53,574 bases of DNA, from contig CADEDY010000019.1 of the NCBI GenBank assembly GCA_902826215.1, positions 1-53,574 of the forward strand. Direction: 5' to 3'. The notes beneath the pieces are model-generated. The model was given only the letters and a program-made list of their open reading frames with translations. It had not been told where the DNA came from and did no database searches. Numbering within the stretch: the stretch's first letter is position 1; each line of letters opens with the position of its first letter. This document shows, piece after piece, positions 17,320-25,794 of the stretch. Made by a program: the position numbers and the translations under genes. Source of the DNA: an uncultured Bacteroidota bacterium. Its GTDB lineage: Bacteria > Bacteroidota > Bacteroidia > Flavobacteriales_F > PHOS-HE28.

Positions 17320-17327
17320 TAACTTTG
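17320..17327 (+). promoter_or_regulatory. Candidate -7 element of GWxTD gene
   Basis: TAACTTTG is an exact match to the Bacteroidota -7 consensus TAnnTTTG and ends 5 nt before the ATG at 17333. No clear -33 TTG is visible. It implies a leaderless or near-leaderless mRNA. Confidence 0.5.
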
Positions 17328-17332
17328 TGAAC

Positions 17333-18793
17333 ATGAGAGTCTTGGCATTCCTTTCAGCGCTTGTTCTTGTTGCATGGCCCTATCGGCCGATCAAGGCGGC
17401 AGTGGAGACCGTGGTGGAAAGCCGCACGTTCTATGCGCCGGACGGCAGTCCATTGGTAGAGGTGAACATGGCTTTTCTAGCAGGCACCATGACGACCATG
17501 GCCAACGAGCGCGGCTTCATGCAAGCCCGCGTCGAGGTCATCACTGTGATCGAGCAGGACGGTGTGGTGAAAGCTTTTGGCAAGACCGAAGTGCTTGGCC
17601 CTGAGCGCTTGGACAGCCTACAGGTGGACCTTCTCCATCAGGAGTTCTTCCAGCTGTCACCCGGCAACTACGACCTCTTCGTAGAAGCTCGTGACCTAGT
17701 GAGCGGAGACACAGCCGTTTCACGCTACAATGCCCCTCTGGCCGTGGGCGAGTTGCCACCCGGCATCTCGGTTTCCGACGTCCTCTTTGCGGAGCGCATT
17801 ATGCCCGCGCAAGAAGGAGAACGTTCCAAATACGGCTATGTTCCAGTGCCGCTGTTGTCGGACTATTTCCCGTCGGAATTGAAGACCTTGAACTTCTATG
17901 CAGAGGTATACCATACCGATAAGGTGATCGGTCCAGATAGCCTCTTCCTCTTGTCGTACCAGATCGAAAGCTTCGAATCGAAGACCGTCTTTGGCCCCTA
18001 CAAGCGTAGCACCCGAGTAAAGGGAAAACCCGTTGAACCGGTGATCGCTGAATTCGATATCGCGCAACTTCCGTCGGGCAACTATGTGCTCGCGATCGAA
18101 GCCAAGGACCGCTCCGGCAACCTGCTCACCCGCAAGGAGCAGTTCTTCCAGCGGAACAACCCTGTGTCCTACAACTACGACCTGCAGTCGATGGATCAAT
18201 TGGATCTGGAGGGAAAATTCTCCGGCGCCTTCACCAATGTTGATTCCTTGGCCGAGCACATCGCCAGCCTTCGACCCATTGCCGATCCGTTGGAAGCCAA
18301 GATCATCGACGATCGGTACAAGGACCGTGACCTGGATCTGATGAAACGGTTCTTCTACAGTTTCTGGGGCAACCGTAGCACGGACCCCGAGAAAGCTTGG
18401 GCCGATTACCATGCCGAGGTGATCAAGGTGAACAAGCTCTACGGCTGCCGGGTGCTGAAGGGGTATGAGAGCGATCGCGGTCGAGTGTACTTGAAATACG
18501 GGCCACCGAACACCATGATGGACCGCCTGAATGAGATGGATACCTACCCGTATACCATCTGGCATTACTACCGGGCGGGCAAGTTCACCAACCGGCGCTT
18601 TGTCTTCTATCAGCCGGATATGGTCTCGAACTGCTTCCAGCTCCTGAACAGCGAAGTGCCAGGTGAGCAGCAGAATCCGCAGTGGAACCAGATCCTGCAT
18701 TCGCGCAATACCCCGATGAACAATGTGCAGGCGGCACCGGTGAATACCCTAGGAGGTGAACGCGCTTTAGAATTCTATAACGATCCGCGCTGA
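17333..18793 (+). CDS. GWxTD domain-containing exported protein
   Basis: 486 aa from the ATG at 17333; a GTG two codons earlier is also in frame but overlaps the promoter. Signal peptide ~1-23 (VLAFLSALVLVAWPYRPIKA). Residues ~25-320 hold repeated beta-sandwich units (LQVDLLHQEFFQLSPGNYDLFVEARD and VIAEFDIAQLPSGNYVLAIEAKD share a pattern). Residues ~330-450 hold the GWxTD-type module, with the signature as FWGNRSTDPEKAWADY, so the usual Gly-Trp is varied, then GRVYLKYGPPN. The family is common in Bacteroidota and some other phyla; its function is unknown, probably in the envelope. The following glycosyltransferase starts 42 nt later with its own candidate promoter. Confidence 0.85.
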   Translation: MRVLAFLSALVLVAWPYRPIKAAVETVVESRTFYAPDGSPLVEVNMAFLAGTMTTMANERGFMQARVEVITVIEQDGVVKAFGKTEVLGPERLDSLQVDLLHQEFFQLSPGNYDLFVEARDLVSGDTAVSRYNAPLAVGELPPGISVSDVLFAERIMPAQEGERSKYGYVPVPLLSDYFPSELKTLNFYAEVYHTDKVIGPDSLFLLSYQIESFESKTVFGPYKRSTRVKGKPVEPVIAEFDIAQLPSGNYVLAIEAKDRSGNLLTRKEQFFQRNNPVSYNYDLQSMDQLDLEGKFSGAFTNVDSLAEHIASLRPIADPLEAKIIDDRYKDRDLDLMKRFFYSFWGNRSTDPEKAWADYHAEVIKVNKLYGCRVLKGYESDRGRVYLKYGPPNTMMDRLNEMDTYPYTIWHYYRAGKFTNRRFVFYQPDMVSNCFQLLNSEVPGEQQNPQWNQILHSRNTPMNNVQAAPVNTLGGERALEFYNDPR

Positions 18794-18813
18794 TCCCGCA
18801 TCGGTCGAAGGTG

Positions 18814-18821
18814 CATCTTTG
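18814..18821 (+). promoter_or_regulatory. Candidate -7 element of GT2 gene
   Basis: CATCTTTG (one mismatch to TAnnTTTG) ends 14 nt before the ATG at 18836, in the short gap after the GWxTD gene. The same octamer precedes the genes at 35515 and 42310. Confidence 0.35.
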
Positions 18822-18835
18822 CCGCGCCCGGCCCC

Positions 18836-19861
18836 ATGCGCACTGCCATCGTCATTCTCAACTGGAACGGAAGATCCTGGTTGGAACGCTTTCTACCGGG
18901 CGTGATCCAACACCGTGATGGTGCGGATGTCATCGTTGCCGACAATCGTTCGACCGACGATTCATTGGTCTGGCTGGAGCACAACCATCCTTCGGTACAA
19001 CGGATAGCGCTTCCCGTCAATTTGGGATTTGCAGGAGGCTATAACGCTGCGCTGGCCGAGGTGAACGCCGATCGATACGTATTGCTCAACTCCGATGTGG
19101 AAGTTACCTCGGGATGGCTGAACGCCATGAACGATTACCTGGATCGGAACCCCGACATGGCTGCGTGCCAGCCCAAGGTCCTCAGCCATGGCGATCCGAA
19201 GAAGTTCGAGCATGCTGGGGCTGCTGGTGGTTTCATCGATCGCAACGGCTATCCCTTCTGCCGCGGGCGGATCTTTGAACGTACCGAAGAGGACCTGGGG
19301 CAGTACGACGATGAAATGGAGATCTTCTGGGCCACCGGTGCGTGTTTGCTCATTCGCGCGGATGCCTTCCATGAAGCAGGTGGCTTCGATGCGGACCTCT
19401 TCGCCCACATGGAAGAGATCGACCTGTGCTGGCGCTTGCGTCGCATGGGCTGGCGCATCGGCTACACCAGTCATGCCAAGGTGTTGCATGTGGGAGGTGG
19501 CTCATTGGGCTACGGTTCGCCGCGCAAGACCTACCTCAATTTCCGCAACAGCCTGATCGTGCTCACGAAGAACCTGCACAACGGCTGGTCGTGGTGGTGG
19601 CTTTTCCGCCGGCTTGTCCTCGATGCATTCGCTGCCGGGAAATTCCTCGTAGAGGGCCATGCCGCGCATACTTGGGAAGTGGGCCGCGCCCATCGCGCGT
19701 TCTTCCGCCGGCTGCCGCATGTGATACGTCAACGACGCGAACTGATGCATACCGAACGTTCGCCGAACCTCAACGGGATGTATCACCGGAGCATTGCGTA
19801 CGACCGCTTCATCCTCGGATGGAAGCGGTTCGTGCAACTGGACAGGGACGCTTTCCGTTAG
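18836..19861 (+). CDS. Family 2 glycosyltransferase
   Basis: 341 aa. The GT-A core opens at residue 3 with TAIVILNWNGRSWLERFL; NRSTDDSLVWL and LPVNLGFAGGYNAAL are the nucleotide-sugar motifs; LLNSDVEV holds the DxD-equivalent metal site near residue 85; ATGACLLIRADAF and EEIDLCWRLRRMGW are the acceptor-side motifs with the catalytic acid. It resembles rhamnosyltransferase-type enzymes used in cell-wall, O-antigen or capsule synthesis, transferring sugar at the cytosolic membrane face. No other polysaccharide genes are close, so donor and acceptor are unknown. Its TAG stop overlaps the TAA of the convergent aroQ within the four bases TTAG. Confidence 0.88.
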   Translation: MRTAIVILNWNGRSWLERFLPGVIQHRDGADVIVADNRSTDDSLVWLEHNHPSVQRIALPVNLGFAGGYNAALAEVNADRYVLLNSDVEVTSGWLNAMNDYLDRNPDMAACQPKVLSHGDPKKFEHAGAAGGFIDRNGYPFCRGRIFERTEEDLGQYDDEMEIFWATGACLLIRADAFHEAGGFDADLFAHMEEIDLCWRLRRMGWRIGYTSHAKVLHVGGGSLGYGSPRKTYLNFRNSLIVLTKNLHNGWSWWWLFRRLVLDAFAAGKFLVEGHAAHTWEVGRAHRAFFRRLPHVIRQRRELMHTERSPNLNGMYHRSIAYDRFILGWKRFVQLDRDAFR

Positions 19862-20280
19862 TTGCGTTCAAGAAGGTGGAGGACGGCGAGCCGGTATCCT
19901 TCCAGACCGAAACCGGTGATGACCCCGGCACATGCGGCACCGGTCAGCGTATTGTGGCGGAACTCCTCCCGGCCATGGATGTTGCTGATGTGGACCTCCA
20001 CGACCGGCTTTTCCAACACCGTGATCGCATCACGTAAGGCAACACTGGTATGAGAATACCCGGCGGCGTTCAAGATGATGCCGTCCTGCTCCGTCCCCGC
20101 CGACCGAAGCCAAGCCACCAACTCTCCTTCCACGTTGGTCTGCTTGTAAGCAAGATCGACCTCGGGGAACAAGGCGCGCAATTCCGTGAGGTAGTCCTCG
20201 AACGTACGGCTGCCATAAACGTGTGGCTCGCGCGTGCCGAGCAGATCCAAGTTCGGTCCGTTGAGGAGGAGGATGCGCAT
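19858..20280 (-). CDS. aroQ: Type II 3-dehydroquinate dehydratase
   Basis: 140 aa from the ATG at 20278-20280; the 9-residue extension in the longer frame is not conserved. It catalyses the third step of the shikimate pathway, 3-dehydroquinate to 3-dehydroshikimate, as a cytosolic dodecamer. All hallmarks are present: NGPNLDLLGTREP at the N-terminus, the catalytic Tyr in YG, ILNAAGYSHTSVALRDAI, VEVHISNIHGREEFRHNT with the catalytic His, and AGVITGFGLEGY at the end. Length is normal for the family. It stands alone, divergent from xerD, with its own candidate promoter 4 nt from the start codon. Confidence 0.96.
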   Translation of the reverse strand: MRILLLNGPNLDLLGTREPHVYGSRTFEDYLTELRALFPEVDLAYKQTNVEGELVAWLRSAGTEQDGIILNAAGYSHTSVALRDAITVLEKPVVEVHISNIHGREEFRHNTLTGAACAGVITGFGLEGYRLAVLHLLERN

Positions 20281-20284
20281 GGCG

Positions 20285-20292
20285 CGAAGTTG
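20285..20292 (-). promoter_or_regulatory. Candidate -7 element of aroQ
   Basis: On the minus strand CAACTTCG is followed by CGCC and then the ATG, so the spacing is 4 nt. It is two bases from TAnnTTTG. It belongs to the recurrent pattern described in the findings. Confidence 0.35.
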
Positions 20293-20378
20293 CGGACTAT
20301 GTGCCATTCACCGTGCATGAACATCGCATCGTTGGCAGTTGTGGGCTGCTCCACGGAGCATTCACCACTTGTCCATCG

Positions 20379-20386
20379 GATCTTCG
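20379..20386 (+). promoter_or_regulatory. Candidate -7 element of xerD
   Basis: GATCTTCG lies exactly 4 nt before the GTG at 20391. The same 4-nt spacing as at aroQ and the 44369 gene supports choosing GTG as the xerD start. Confidence 0.35.
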
Positions 20387-20390
20387 TGTT

Positions 20391-21314
20391 GTGACCTGGG
20401 ACAACGCATTGACCGATCTGCGCATGCACCTGAAGCTGGAGCGCTCCTTGAGCGACCGCACGGTGGAAGCGTATGTACGGGACGTTGGGAAGCTACGGGC
20501 GTATGCCGAAAGCCAGGCACCACCCATTGCTCCGGAGTCGATCGGGCTCGATGATCTGCAGGCGTTCATCACGAGCATTGCCAAGCAAGGGCTCCATTCC
20601 AGCAGCCAAGCGCGCTTACTGAGCGCAGTCCGCGGTTTCTATCGCAGTCTGCGACGGGACAAGGTGGTGGATACGGACCCCACCGAGCTGATCGAAAGCC
20701 CACGGATCGCGCGCAAGCTGCCGGTGTTCCTCAGCGTGGAAGAGATCGATGCCATGGTGAAGGTCATCGACATGAGCAAACCCCTCGCCCATCGCGATCG
20801 CGCGATGCTCGAAACACTGTACGGCTGTGGTTTGCGCGTGAGCGAACTCTGCGGTCTACGCCGCTCCTGGCTGCACTTCGGTGAAGGGTTCATCCGCGTG
20901 GTGGGCAAAGGCGACAAGGAGAGGTTGGTGCCGATCGGCCCCGAAGCCATGCGGCAGATCGGCACGTACATGGACGACGAACGCGTGCATCTTCCCGTGC
21001 GCCCGAAGGCGGAGGACATGGTGTTCCTCAATGCGCGTGGCGGGCCGTTATCGCGTATGTCGGTCTTCAACCTCGTGAAGAAATTGGCGGTGAAGGCCGG
21101 GATCCGGAAGACCATCAGTCCGCATACATTCCGCCATTCCTTCGCCACGCACTTGGTGGAAGGTGGCGCCGATCTGCGCGCGGTGCAGGAGATGCTGGGC
21201 CATGCGAGCATCACCACCACCGAGATCTACACCCACTTGGATCGCGAATACCTGCGTAGCAACATCCTGCAATTCCATCCGCGTTCAGGAAAGCAAAGAG
21301 GGAGTGCCGCTTGA
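20391..21314 (+). CDS. xerD: Tyrosine recombinase XerD
   Basis: 307 aa from the GTG at 20391. The longer frame adds 30 unrelated residues, whereas GTG gives the typical beginning V-T-W-D-NALTDL. The N-terminal SAM-like domain (~1-90: LKLERSLSDRTVEAYVRD) is followed by the catalytic domain with R149 (GLRVSELCGL), K173 (GKGDKE), H245-x-x-R248 (HTFRHSF), H271 (LGHASITTT) and nucleophile Y280 (EIYTHL). These positions are each one more than in E. coli XerD as I recall it. With XerC it resolves chromosome dimers at dif, under FtsK control. No phage or integron context is present, so this is most likely the housekeeping copy. Confidence 0.93.
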   Translation: MTWDNALTDLRMHLKLERSLSDRTVEAYVRDVGKLRAYAESQAPPIAPESIGLDDLQAFITSIAKQGLHSSSQARLLSAVRGFYRSLRRDKVVDTDPTELIESPRIARKLPVFLSVEEIDAMVKVIDMSKPLAHRDRAMLETLYGCGLRVSELCGLRRSWLHFGEGFIRVVGKGDKERLVPIGPEAMRQIGTYMDDERVHLPVRPKAEDMVFLNARGGPLSRMSVFNLVKKLAVKAGIRKTISPHTFRHSFATHLVEGGADLRAVQEMLGHASITTTEIYTHLDREYLRSNILQFHPRSGKQRGSAA

Positions 21315-21328
21315 GCGACACTCCCTCT
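21297..21328. terminator. Bidirectional terminator after xerD
   Basis: AGAGGGAGTG (21297-21306) pairs perfectly with CACTCCCTCT (21319-21328). The left arm lies within the last xerD codons and the stop sits in the loop. The next gene on the minus strand ends at 21362, so both transcripts can use it. Confidence 0.75.
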
Positions 21329-21361
21329 TCGGAGATCGAACGGTCCTTTCGGAACTGTTGA

Positions 21362-22099
21362 TCAATAGACCTGTACGCGCTTGCGAGCACCGACATACAC
21401 TCCCGGTGCGGGCTGCCCCATCACCGGACGCCCCAGCACATCGACGTAGGTACCCGATTCCTGGAGGTTGCGTTGGAAGTTCTCGTCAATGCCGACCTGT
21501 GTAGCGCTGCACGGGCTGGTGACGATCCGCATGGCATCCAACTGCCAATTGTCCTCGCCGCCTTGGTAGGCTTGAAGTCTAAGCTGGAAGCCCTGGTAAT
21601 CGCTGCCCGTAGGAGCCAAGCATCCGAGGTCGGTGAAAACGGTCTCTTGCCAAGCGGGTACGATGTCCACATCGCCAAGGGTAACGGGAACCTGTTGAGC
21701 ATCGTTGGTGTACTTCACGAGCAACCGTTGAGGGCCGTTCTGTCCGCGACGGTGACGGATGATGATGCTATCCACTTGGACGTTCTCCAAGGTCACGACC
21801 GACAGCCCCACGTAGACCGCAGGATCCGGCTCGATCGGCCAACCCGTAGTGTAGACCGCATTGTCAGCGGGATTGATCGGATGCGGACAAACATCCATAC
21901 CGTACCAAAGGACACTGGTGCCGAAGAAGTTGGCAGGTGCATCATCCGGCAGATTACACGAGGAACAACCGTTGCCGCAGTTGAGGTTATCGGCGCACGG
22001 GAAATTCAACCAACCGTAGGACAAGGTCTGGGCTTGGGCAGCACCATTCCATAGCAAGAGTGCGGTGGCGAGAACGGAGAGAGAACGGGCAAATGACAT
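21362..22099 (-). CDS. Secreted protein with possible short sorting tail
   Basis: 245 aa. Signal peptide 1-23 (SLSVLATALLLWNGAAQAQ). The mature start is Cys-rich (PCADNLNCGNGCSSCNLPDD), suggesting disulfides. The middle (LSVVTLENVQVDSIIIRHRRG, DNWQLDAMRIVTSPC) looks like a beta-sandwich carbohydrate- or protein-binding module. The end, YVDVLGRPVMGQPAPGVYVG then KRVQVY, has the VLGR...PGVY pattern of abbreviated T9SS-associated C-termini. I recognise no enzyme domain. It shares the xerD terminator. Confidence 0.7.
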   Translation of the reverse strand: MSFARSLSVLATALLLWNGAAQAQTLSYGWLNFPCADNLNCGNGCSSCNLPDDAPANFFGTSVLWYGMDVCPHPINPADNAVYTTGWPIEPDPAVYVGLSVVTLENVQVDSIIIRHRRGQNGPQRLLVKYTNDAQQVPVTLGDVDIVPAWQETVFTDLGCLAPTGSDYQGFQLRLQAYQGGEDNWQLDAMRIVTSPCSATQVGIDENFQRNLQESGTYVDVLGRPVMGQPAPGVYVGARKRVQVY

Positions 22100-22183
22100 T
22101 CAGCGTGGTCGAACGGATATGATCGTTCGTGGCGCTGATACGCTTCTGGTAGGTCAAAGTTTCAATTTCGTCGAAACCGAGCT

Positions 22184-23236
22184 TCAATGGGAAGCAAGGA
22201 GCACCTCCATGTGACGCTCCAACAATTCACCCATGGACCGGCACTTGACAAGGGCAGGCTCCTTGTGGTAGGCCGCAAGGTCTTTGGCCAACTCTTCGAT
22301 GAATTCGGGGGTGGAGATCGTATCGGCTCGCATCAACCCCAGCAGACGTTGCAACTGGTCCTTGGCCAAGCGCTGGCGCTTCCGAAGCAAGGTCCGCTCT
22401 TCGCTCCGGTATTGTTCGGCGGTCTCCATGGAAATGACCTGCTGTGCGAACTGGACGAAGGGCAGGTTCTCCTTATAGAACTGAGGCAGGTAGATCCGTG
22501 CCCTGCCCTCGTAGCTCTGCTGATCGAAATCGATGCTTCGGATCCGGTACTGCACCTGATCCAGATCGTGGATCACATCCACCACGAAATTGTACGCTCG
22601 CATGTCGCCCAGCAGCCTAGCGAAACAGCGCTCATTGAACTTGACGAATTCCTTGCTGAGGCGGACCGCGTTCACGGGCCCACCGTATTGGACCGGGTCA
22701 TCGATGAAGGAATCACCCGGCACACCGATGATGTGTTCCTCTACGAGTGTCCCACCTTGACAGATGAAGTTGATGTTGTTGGGCGAGAGCAGTTGCTCCA
22801 GTTCCAACCCGTACACGCGGCTGGCATCGGTGCGCTTGACGTAGTAGTAATCGTGGTTATCGTTGATCTGATTCAGGATCTTGATGCGGAACGGCTGGGA
22901 GTTACCGTAGGCGCAGAAATCGATGCTGGCCACACGCAGGTGTTCGATCCTCCTACCATCCGCGACAAGCCGTTGATAGGTCTCCACCAACCGTTCGTGC
23001 AGGCCCTCCAGATCACTGGGCCTATACATCACGGTATTCCACAGCGTGGCCTTCCCTTTCACATCCAGCGTAGGCATCAGCCCGTCGTACCGTCGCAGGT
23101 CGTCGTACTCGATCGGCAGGTCACCCGTCCGGTTGTGATCAACGAGGTATTCGTGCAGCGCATCATTCACGGGGAAGAAGGGTTTCCGTAAACCCATCTC
23201 GTTGAATGGACCGATCTCCAAAGGACCAACTTCCAT
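22184..23236 (-). CDS. Kinase-fold-like protein of unknown function
   Basis: 350 aa, no signal peptide. I do not recognise a named family, but the middle has the order of a protein-kinase/aminoglycoside-phosphotransferase fold: YYYVK134R with acidic helix residues E145/E147 (LELEQLL), a hinge-like VEEHIIGVPG (165-174), then LLG-D211-MRAY-N216-FVV as a catalytic loop and RIRSI-D236-FD as a DFG-like metal strand. Residues 270-350 are helical and charged (RSEERTLLRKRQRLAKDQLQ). The ATG lies 3 nt after the stop of the M1-type peptidase gene, so the two are co-transcribed; an internal Met at residue 14 is an alternative start. Substrate unknown. Confidence 0.65.
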   Translation of the reverse strand: MEVGPLEIGPFNEMGLRKPFFPVNDALHEYLVDHNRTGDLPIEYDDLRRYDGLMPTLDVKGKATLWNTVMYRPSDLEGLHERLVETYQRLVADGRRIEHLRVASIDFCAYGNSQPFRIKILNQINDNHDYYYVKRTDASRVYGLELEQLLSPNNINFICQGGTLVEEHIIGVPGDSFIDDPVQYGGPVNAVRLSKEFVKFNERCFARLLGDMRAYNFVVDVIHDLDQVQYRIRSIDFDQQSYEGRARIYLPQFYKENLPFVQFAQQVISMETAEQYRSEERTLLRKRQRLAKDQLQRLLGLMRADTISTPEFIEELAKDLAAYHKEPALVKCRSMGELLERHMEVLLASH

Positions 23237-23239
23237 CGG

Positions 23240-25681
23240 CTATCGGACCACTTCGAAGCGGCGCTCCATCACGGTGGCTCCACGTGCTTCGGTCGCGCGA
23301 AGGACATAGCTCCCGACCGATAGGCTGGACACGTCGATCACGTGGCGATAGGCGCCGGAGGTGCTCGTTGTGGTACGCTGCACCAGACGGCCATCCATGC
23401 CGATCACATCCCACCAGAATGTCGCTTGCCCGTCGAAGGTTCCTGCTACAGTGAGCACATCGCTGGCGGGTACGGGCATCAGGTCGAGCGTGAAAGGTGC
23501 GTCCTCCGTTTCTTCCAGGCCGATGAAGAACTCGGTCTTCCCGAATGCGTACTGCCCCTTCTGCATGTTCTCGAAGGAGATGTAACCGTTCGCATTCGTG
23601 AGGTTCCCGGCAACAATGGTCTGGTCCGGGCAGATCATCCACGGATCGTTCGCCGTTGGCCGGTAGAGGACAGCCATGCCATACTCATCACCGTTGATGA
23701 GGTCGTGATCGAATTGCGTTACCTGAAGTCCGTTGTAGTAGACCCTGCCGCGGAGCACCGTGCCTTCCGGCCACAAGCCGTCGATGTTCCAATAATGCGT
23801 GTTGCTGATCTCCGAGATCCCTTCGGAAAGCGGTCCTTGATCCGGCGAGCACCAGATGTGATCCACACGCACTAGGGTAGAATCCACGAGTTCGGTCGCG
23901 TAGACGCGGAAGTCCACGTAGGAGATCAGGTTGGAGAAGGAGACACCGGGAACCAATGTGATCTCGTTGTCCATGCGGGCTTGGTTCAGCTCCATACCGC
24001 GGTTGAGCACCACCATCACCGGTTCGAACGGAACTTGTAGGTCAACGTTGGTCGTTGTACCGTCTGCCACGATGGACTGTTCATTCGTTGAACCATCTGC
24101 GGCAAGAAAGGTGACCGACAAGGGTACGTCCTCGTGCGGCACCGTGGCACCGCGCAACTTCTGGCCGATCTCCAGACCGACATCCCAAGTAGAACCGTTG
24201 CTCACTGCATCCATTTGCCGCACTTCGAACACCGAGTACCCCGGAGCGAATACCCAGGCATCGAAGAACGGATGCAGGTCCAGCCCACTTTCCTGCTCCA
24301 ACGCATCCCGGAATTGTTCGGAGGTGATGGTGGTGTTGGCAAGATCCTGTTGGATACCTCGCAGCGCTTGTCGGAATAGCTCGTCGCCCATGTAACCGCG
24401 CAGGTTGTGCATCACCGAAGCACCTTTGTAATAGGTGTGTGTTCCGTAGATGTACGGATCCGGCATCGGCGATAAGGGCTGATAGCCACCATCATCCAGG
24501 TGGGCATTGAGCAAAACGCTGAAGTGATTGTCCTTCACGGTCTTGATGAACTCCTGGCGACCGTAGATCCACTCCTCGATCAAATGACCGCTGTATTCCG
24601 CAGGTCCTTCCTTTAACCACATTTCGTTGTGGACATAGGGTGTAACGATATCGCCCCACCAATGATGCCCGAGTTCATGGGTGAACAGGCCGCGATTGTC
24701 CAAAAGGCTTTGACCCGTCATGAACTGCGGATAGGCCACATTGGTCGGGATCTCCAGCGCGCCATCCGTCGTGAGCACGTAACCCACTCGATCGTACGCG
24801 TAAGGACCGTACCAGTATTCGCAAACGTCGATCGCATCGCCGAGCTGGGCGAACTTGCCGATCATGGCGGTGAGGTTCGATGCTTTCGCGCTCAAGCGGA
24901 TGGGGATGTCACCGTTGGCGCCGCTGTGTACTTCGTCGTGGTCCTCGTAGGCCGCAACGGCCACAGCGCTCAAGTGGGTCGGAATGGCCTGCGGCAGGCT
25001 GTACGACCGGATCACCGTATCCCCTTCCAACTGGACCTCGCCCAGGAATTCCCCTTGGCCGTGCAGTCGGTACGTACCTGTGCTCTTCACATGGTAGGTG
25101 TAGGTAGCACGTTCCACGAAGCTGTCGAAGCAGGGGTACCACACCTTGCCGAAGTTCGGTGGGATGGTACTGAGACCGATCCCCAAATTGTACATGTAGC
25201 CACTTTCGAAATAGAAGCCCCCCCAATCCGGATCGCGATAGGGTGCTCCTCTGTAATGGACCGTAACACTTTTCTCCTCGCCGATCAGCGGAGGTGTATC
25301 GAAGGCAACGTCCAAGAAATCGCCATCGTAGGAAAAGCTCATTGGACCATTCGCATCCGTCACGGAATCCACTTCCAACTGATAGAGGTCGAACCGGATG
25401 TGATCCTGATCGGCCATCAGCGGAACGAAGGAGACCGTGGTCAATCCTCCTAAAGCACCGGAGCCGTAGCTGGTCAGGTCCAAGGAAATGTCGTAGTGCA
25501 GGATGTCGAAGGTGTCGCTGCGCGCGATGGTCTCGTCGATCTGCTCCCTTGCCGCGGCAGAATAGCTCAGCGGTCTAGGCGTATTCCGAAAGTAGTGGCA
25601 TCCATACGGGTGGAATTGAGCCAGCAATGCACTGCTCGCAACTACTGCGCACAGTGCCAAGGTCGATCGATGGAGCTTCAT
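23240..25681 (-). CDS. Secreted M1-type metallopeptidase with T9SS tail
   Basis: 813 aa. Signal peptide ~1-21 (LALCAVVASSALLAQ). Residues ~45-230 form the M1 beta domain (FDILHYDISLDLTSYG). The catalytic domain has H335-E-L-G-H339-HWWGD and the third zinc ligand E358 in NEMWLKEGPAEYSG, exactly 18 residues between, as in gluzincins. The exopeptidase GAMEN motif reads GALEIP, so N-terminal amine recognition may differ. Residues ~500-730 hold beta domains and the last ~80 are a T9SS sorting domain (VIGMDGRLVQRTT, LSVGSYVLRATEARG). It should act on the cell surface or outside, trimming peptides. It leads the two-gene operon with the kinase-like gene. Confidence 0.9.
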   Translation of the reverse strand: MKLHRSTLALCAVVASSALLAQFHPYGCHYFRNTPRPLSYSAAAREQIDETIARSDTFDILHYDISLDLTSYGSGALGGLTTVSFVPLMADQDHIRFDLYQLEVDSVTDANGPMSFSYDGDFLDVAFDTPPLIGEEKSVTVHYRGAPYRDPDWGGFYFESGYMYNLGIGLSTIPPNFGKVWYPCFDSFVERATYTYHVKSTGTYRLHGQGEFLGEVQLEGDTVIRSYSLPQAIPTHLSAVAVAAYEDHDEVHSGANGDIPIRLSAKASNLTAMIGKFAQLGDAIDVCEYWYGPYAYDRVGYVLTTDGALEIPTNVAYPQFMTGQSLLDNRGLFTHELGHHWWGDIVTPYVHNEMWLKEGPAEYSGHLIEEWIYGRQEFIKTVKDNHFSVLLNAHLDDGGYQPLSPMPDPYIYGTHTYYKGASVMHNLRGYMGDELFRQALRGIQQDLANTTITSEQFRDALEQESGLDLHPFFDAWVFAPGYSVFEVRQMDAVSNGSTWDVGLEIGQKLRGATVPHEDVPLSVTFLAADGSTNEQSIVADGTTTNVDLQVPFEPVMVVLNRGMELNQARMDNEITLVPGVSFSNLISYVDFRVYATELVDSTLVRVDHIWCSPDQGPLSEGISEISNTHYWNIDGLWPEGTVLRGRVYYNGLQVTQFDHDLINGDEYGMAVLYRPTANDPWMICPDQTIVAGNLTNANGYISFENMQKGQYAFGKTEFFIGLEETEDAPFTLDLMPVPASDVLTVAGTFDGQATFWWDVIGMDGRLVQRTTTSTSGAYRHVIDVSSLSVGSYVLRATEARGATVMERRFEVVR

Positions 25682-25732
25682 GGGCGAATGGCCTAATCTA
25701 CACCTTCACGCGTTCAACTTGCTCAAAGCAGA

Positions 25733-25773
25733 AGCCTTCCACGAGTCGTTCCGGCAACGGCTCGTGGAAGGCT
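25733..25773 (-). terminator. Terminator of outer-membrane protein gene
   Basis: AGCCTTCCACGAG (25733-25745) pairs perfectly with CTCGTGGAAGGCT (25761-25773), a 13-bp stem with a 15-nt loop, 22 bp past the minus-strand stop at 25795. On the minus strand it runs into tctgctttgag, a weak T tract. Confidence 0.75.
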
Positions 25774-25794
25774 GAGTGGCACTGTGACGATGGG

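Noticed and set aside
20391..21314. Phage or integron integrase reading of the tyrosine recombinase
   Set aside because: Its active-site numbering and length fit housekeeping XerD, and no phage, attC or cassette sequence is near.
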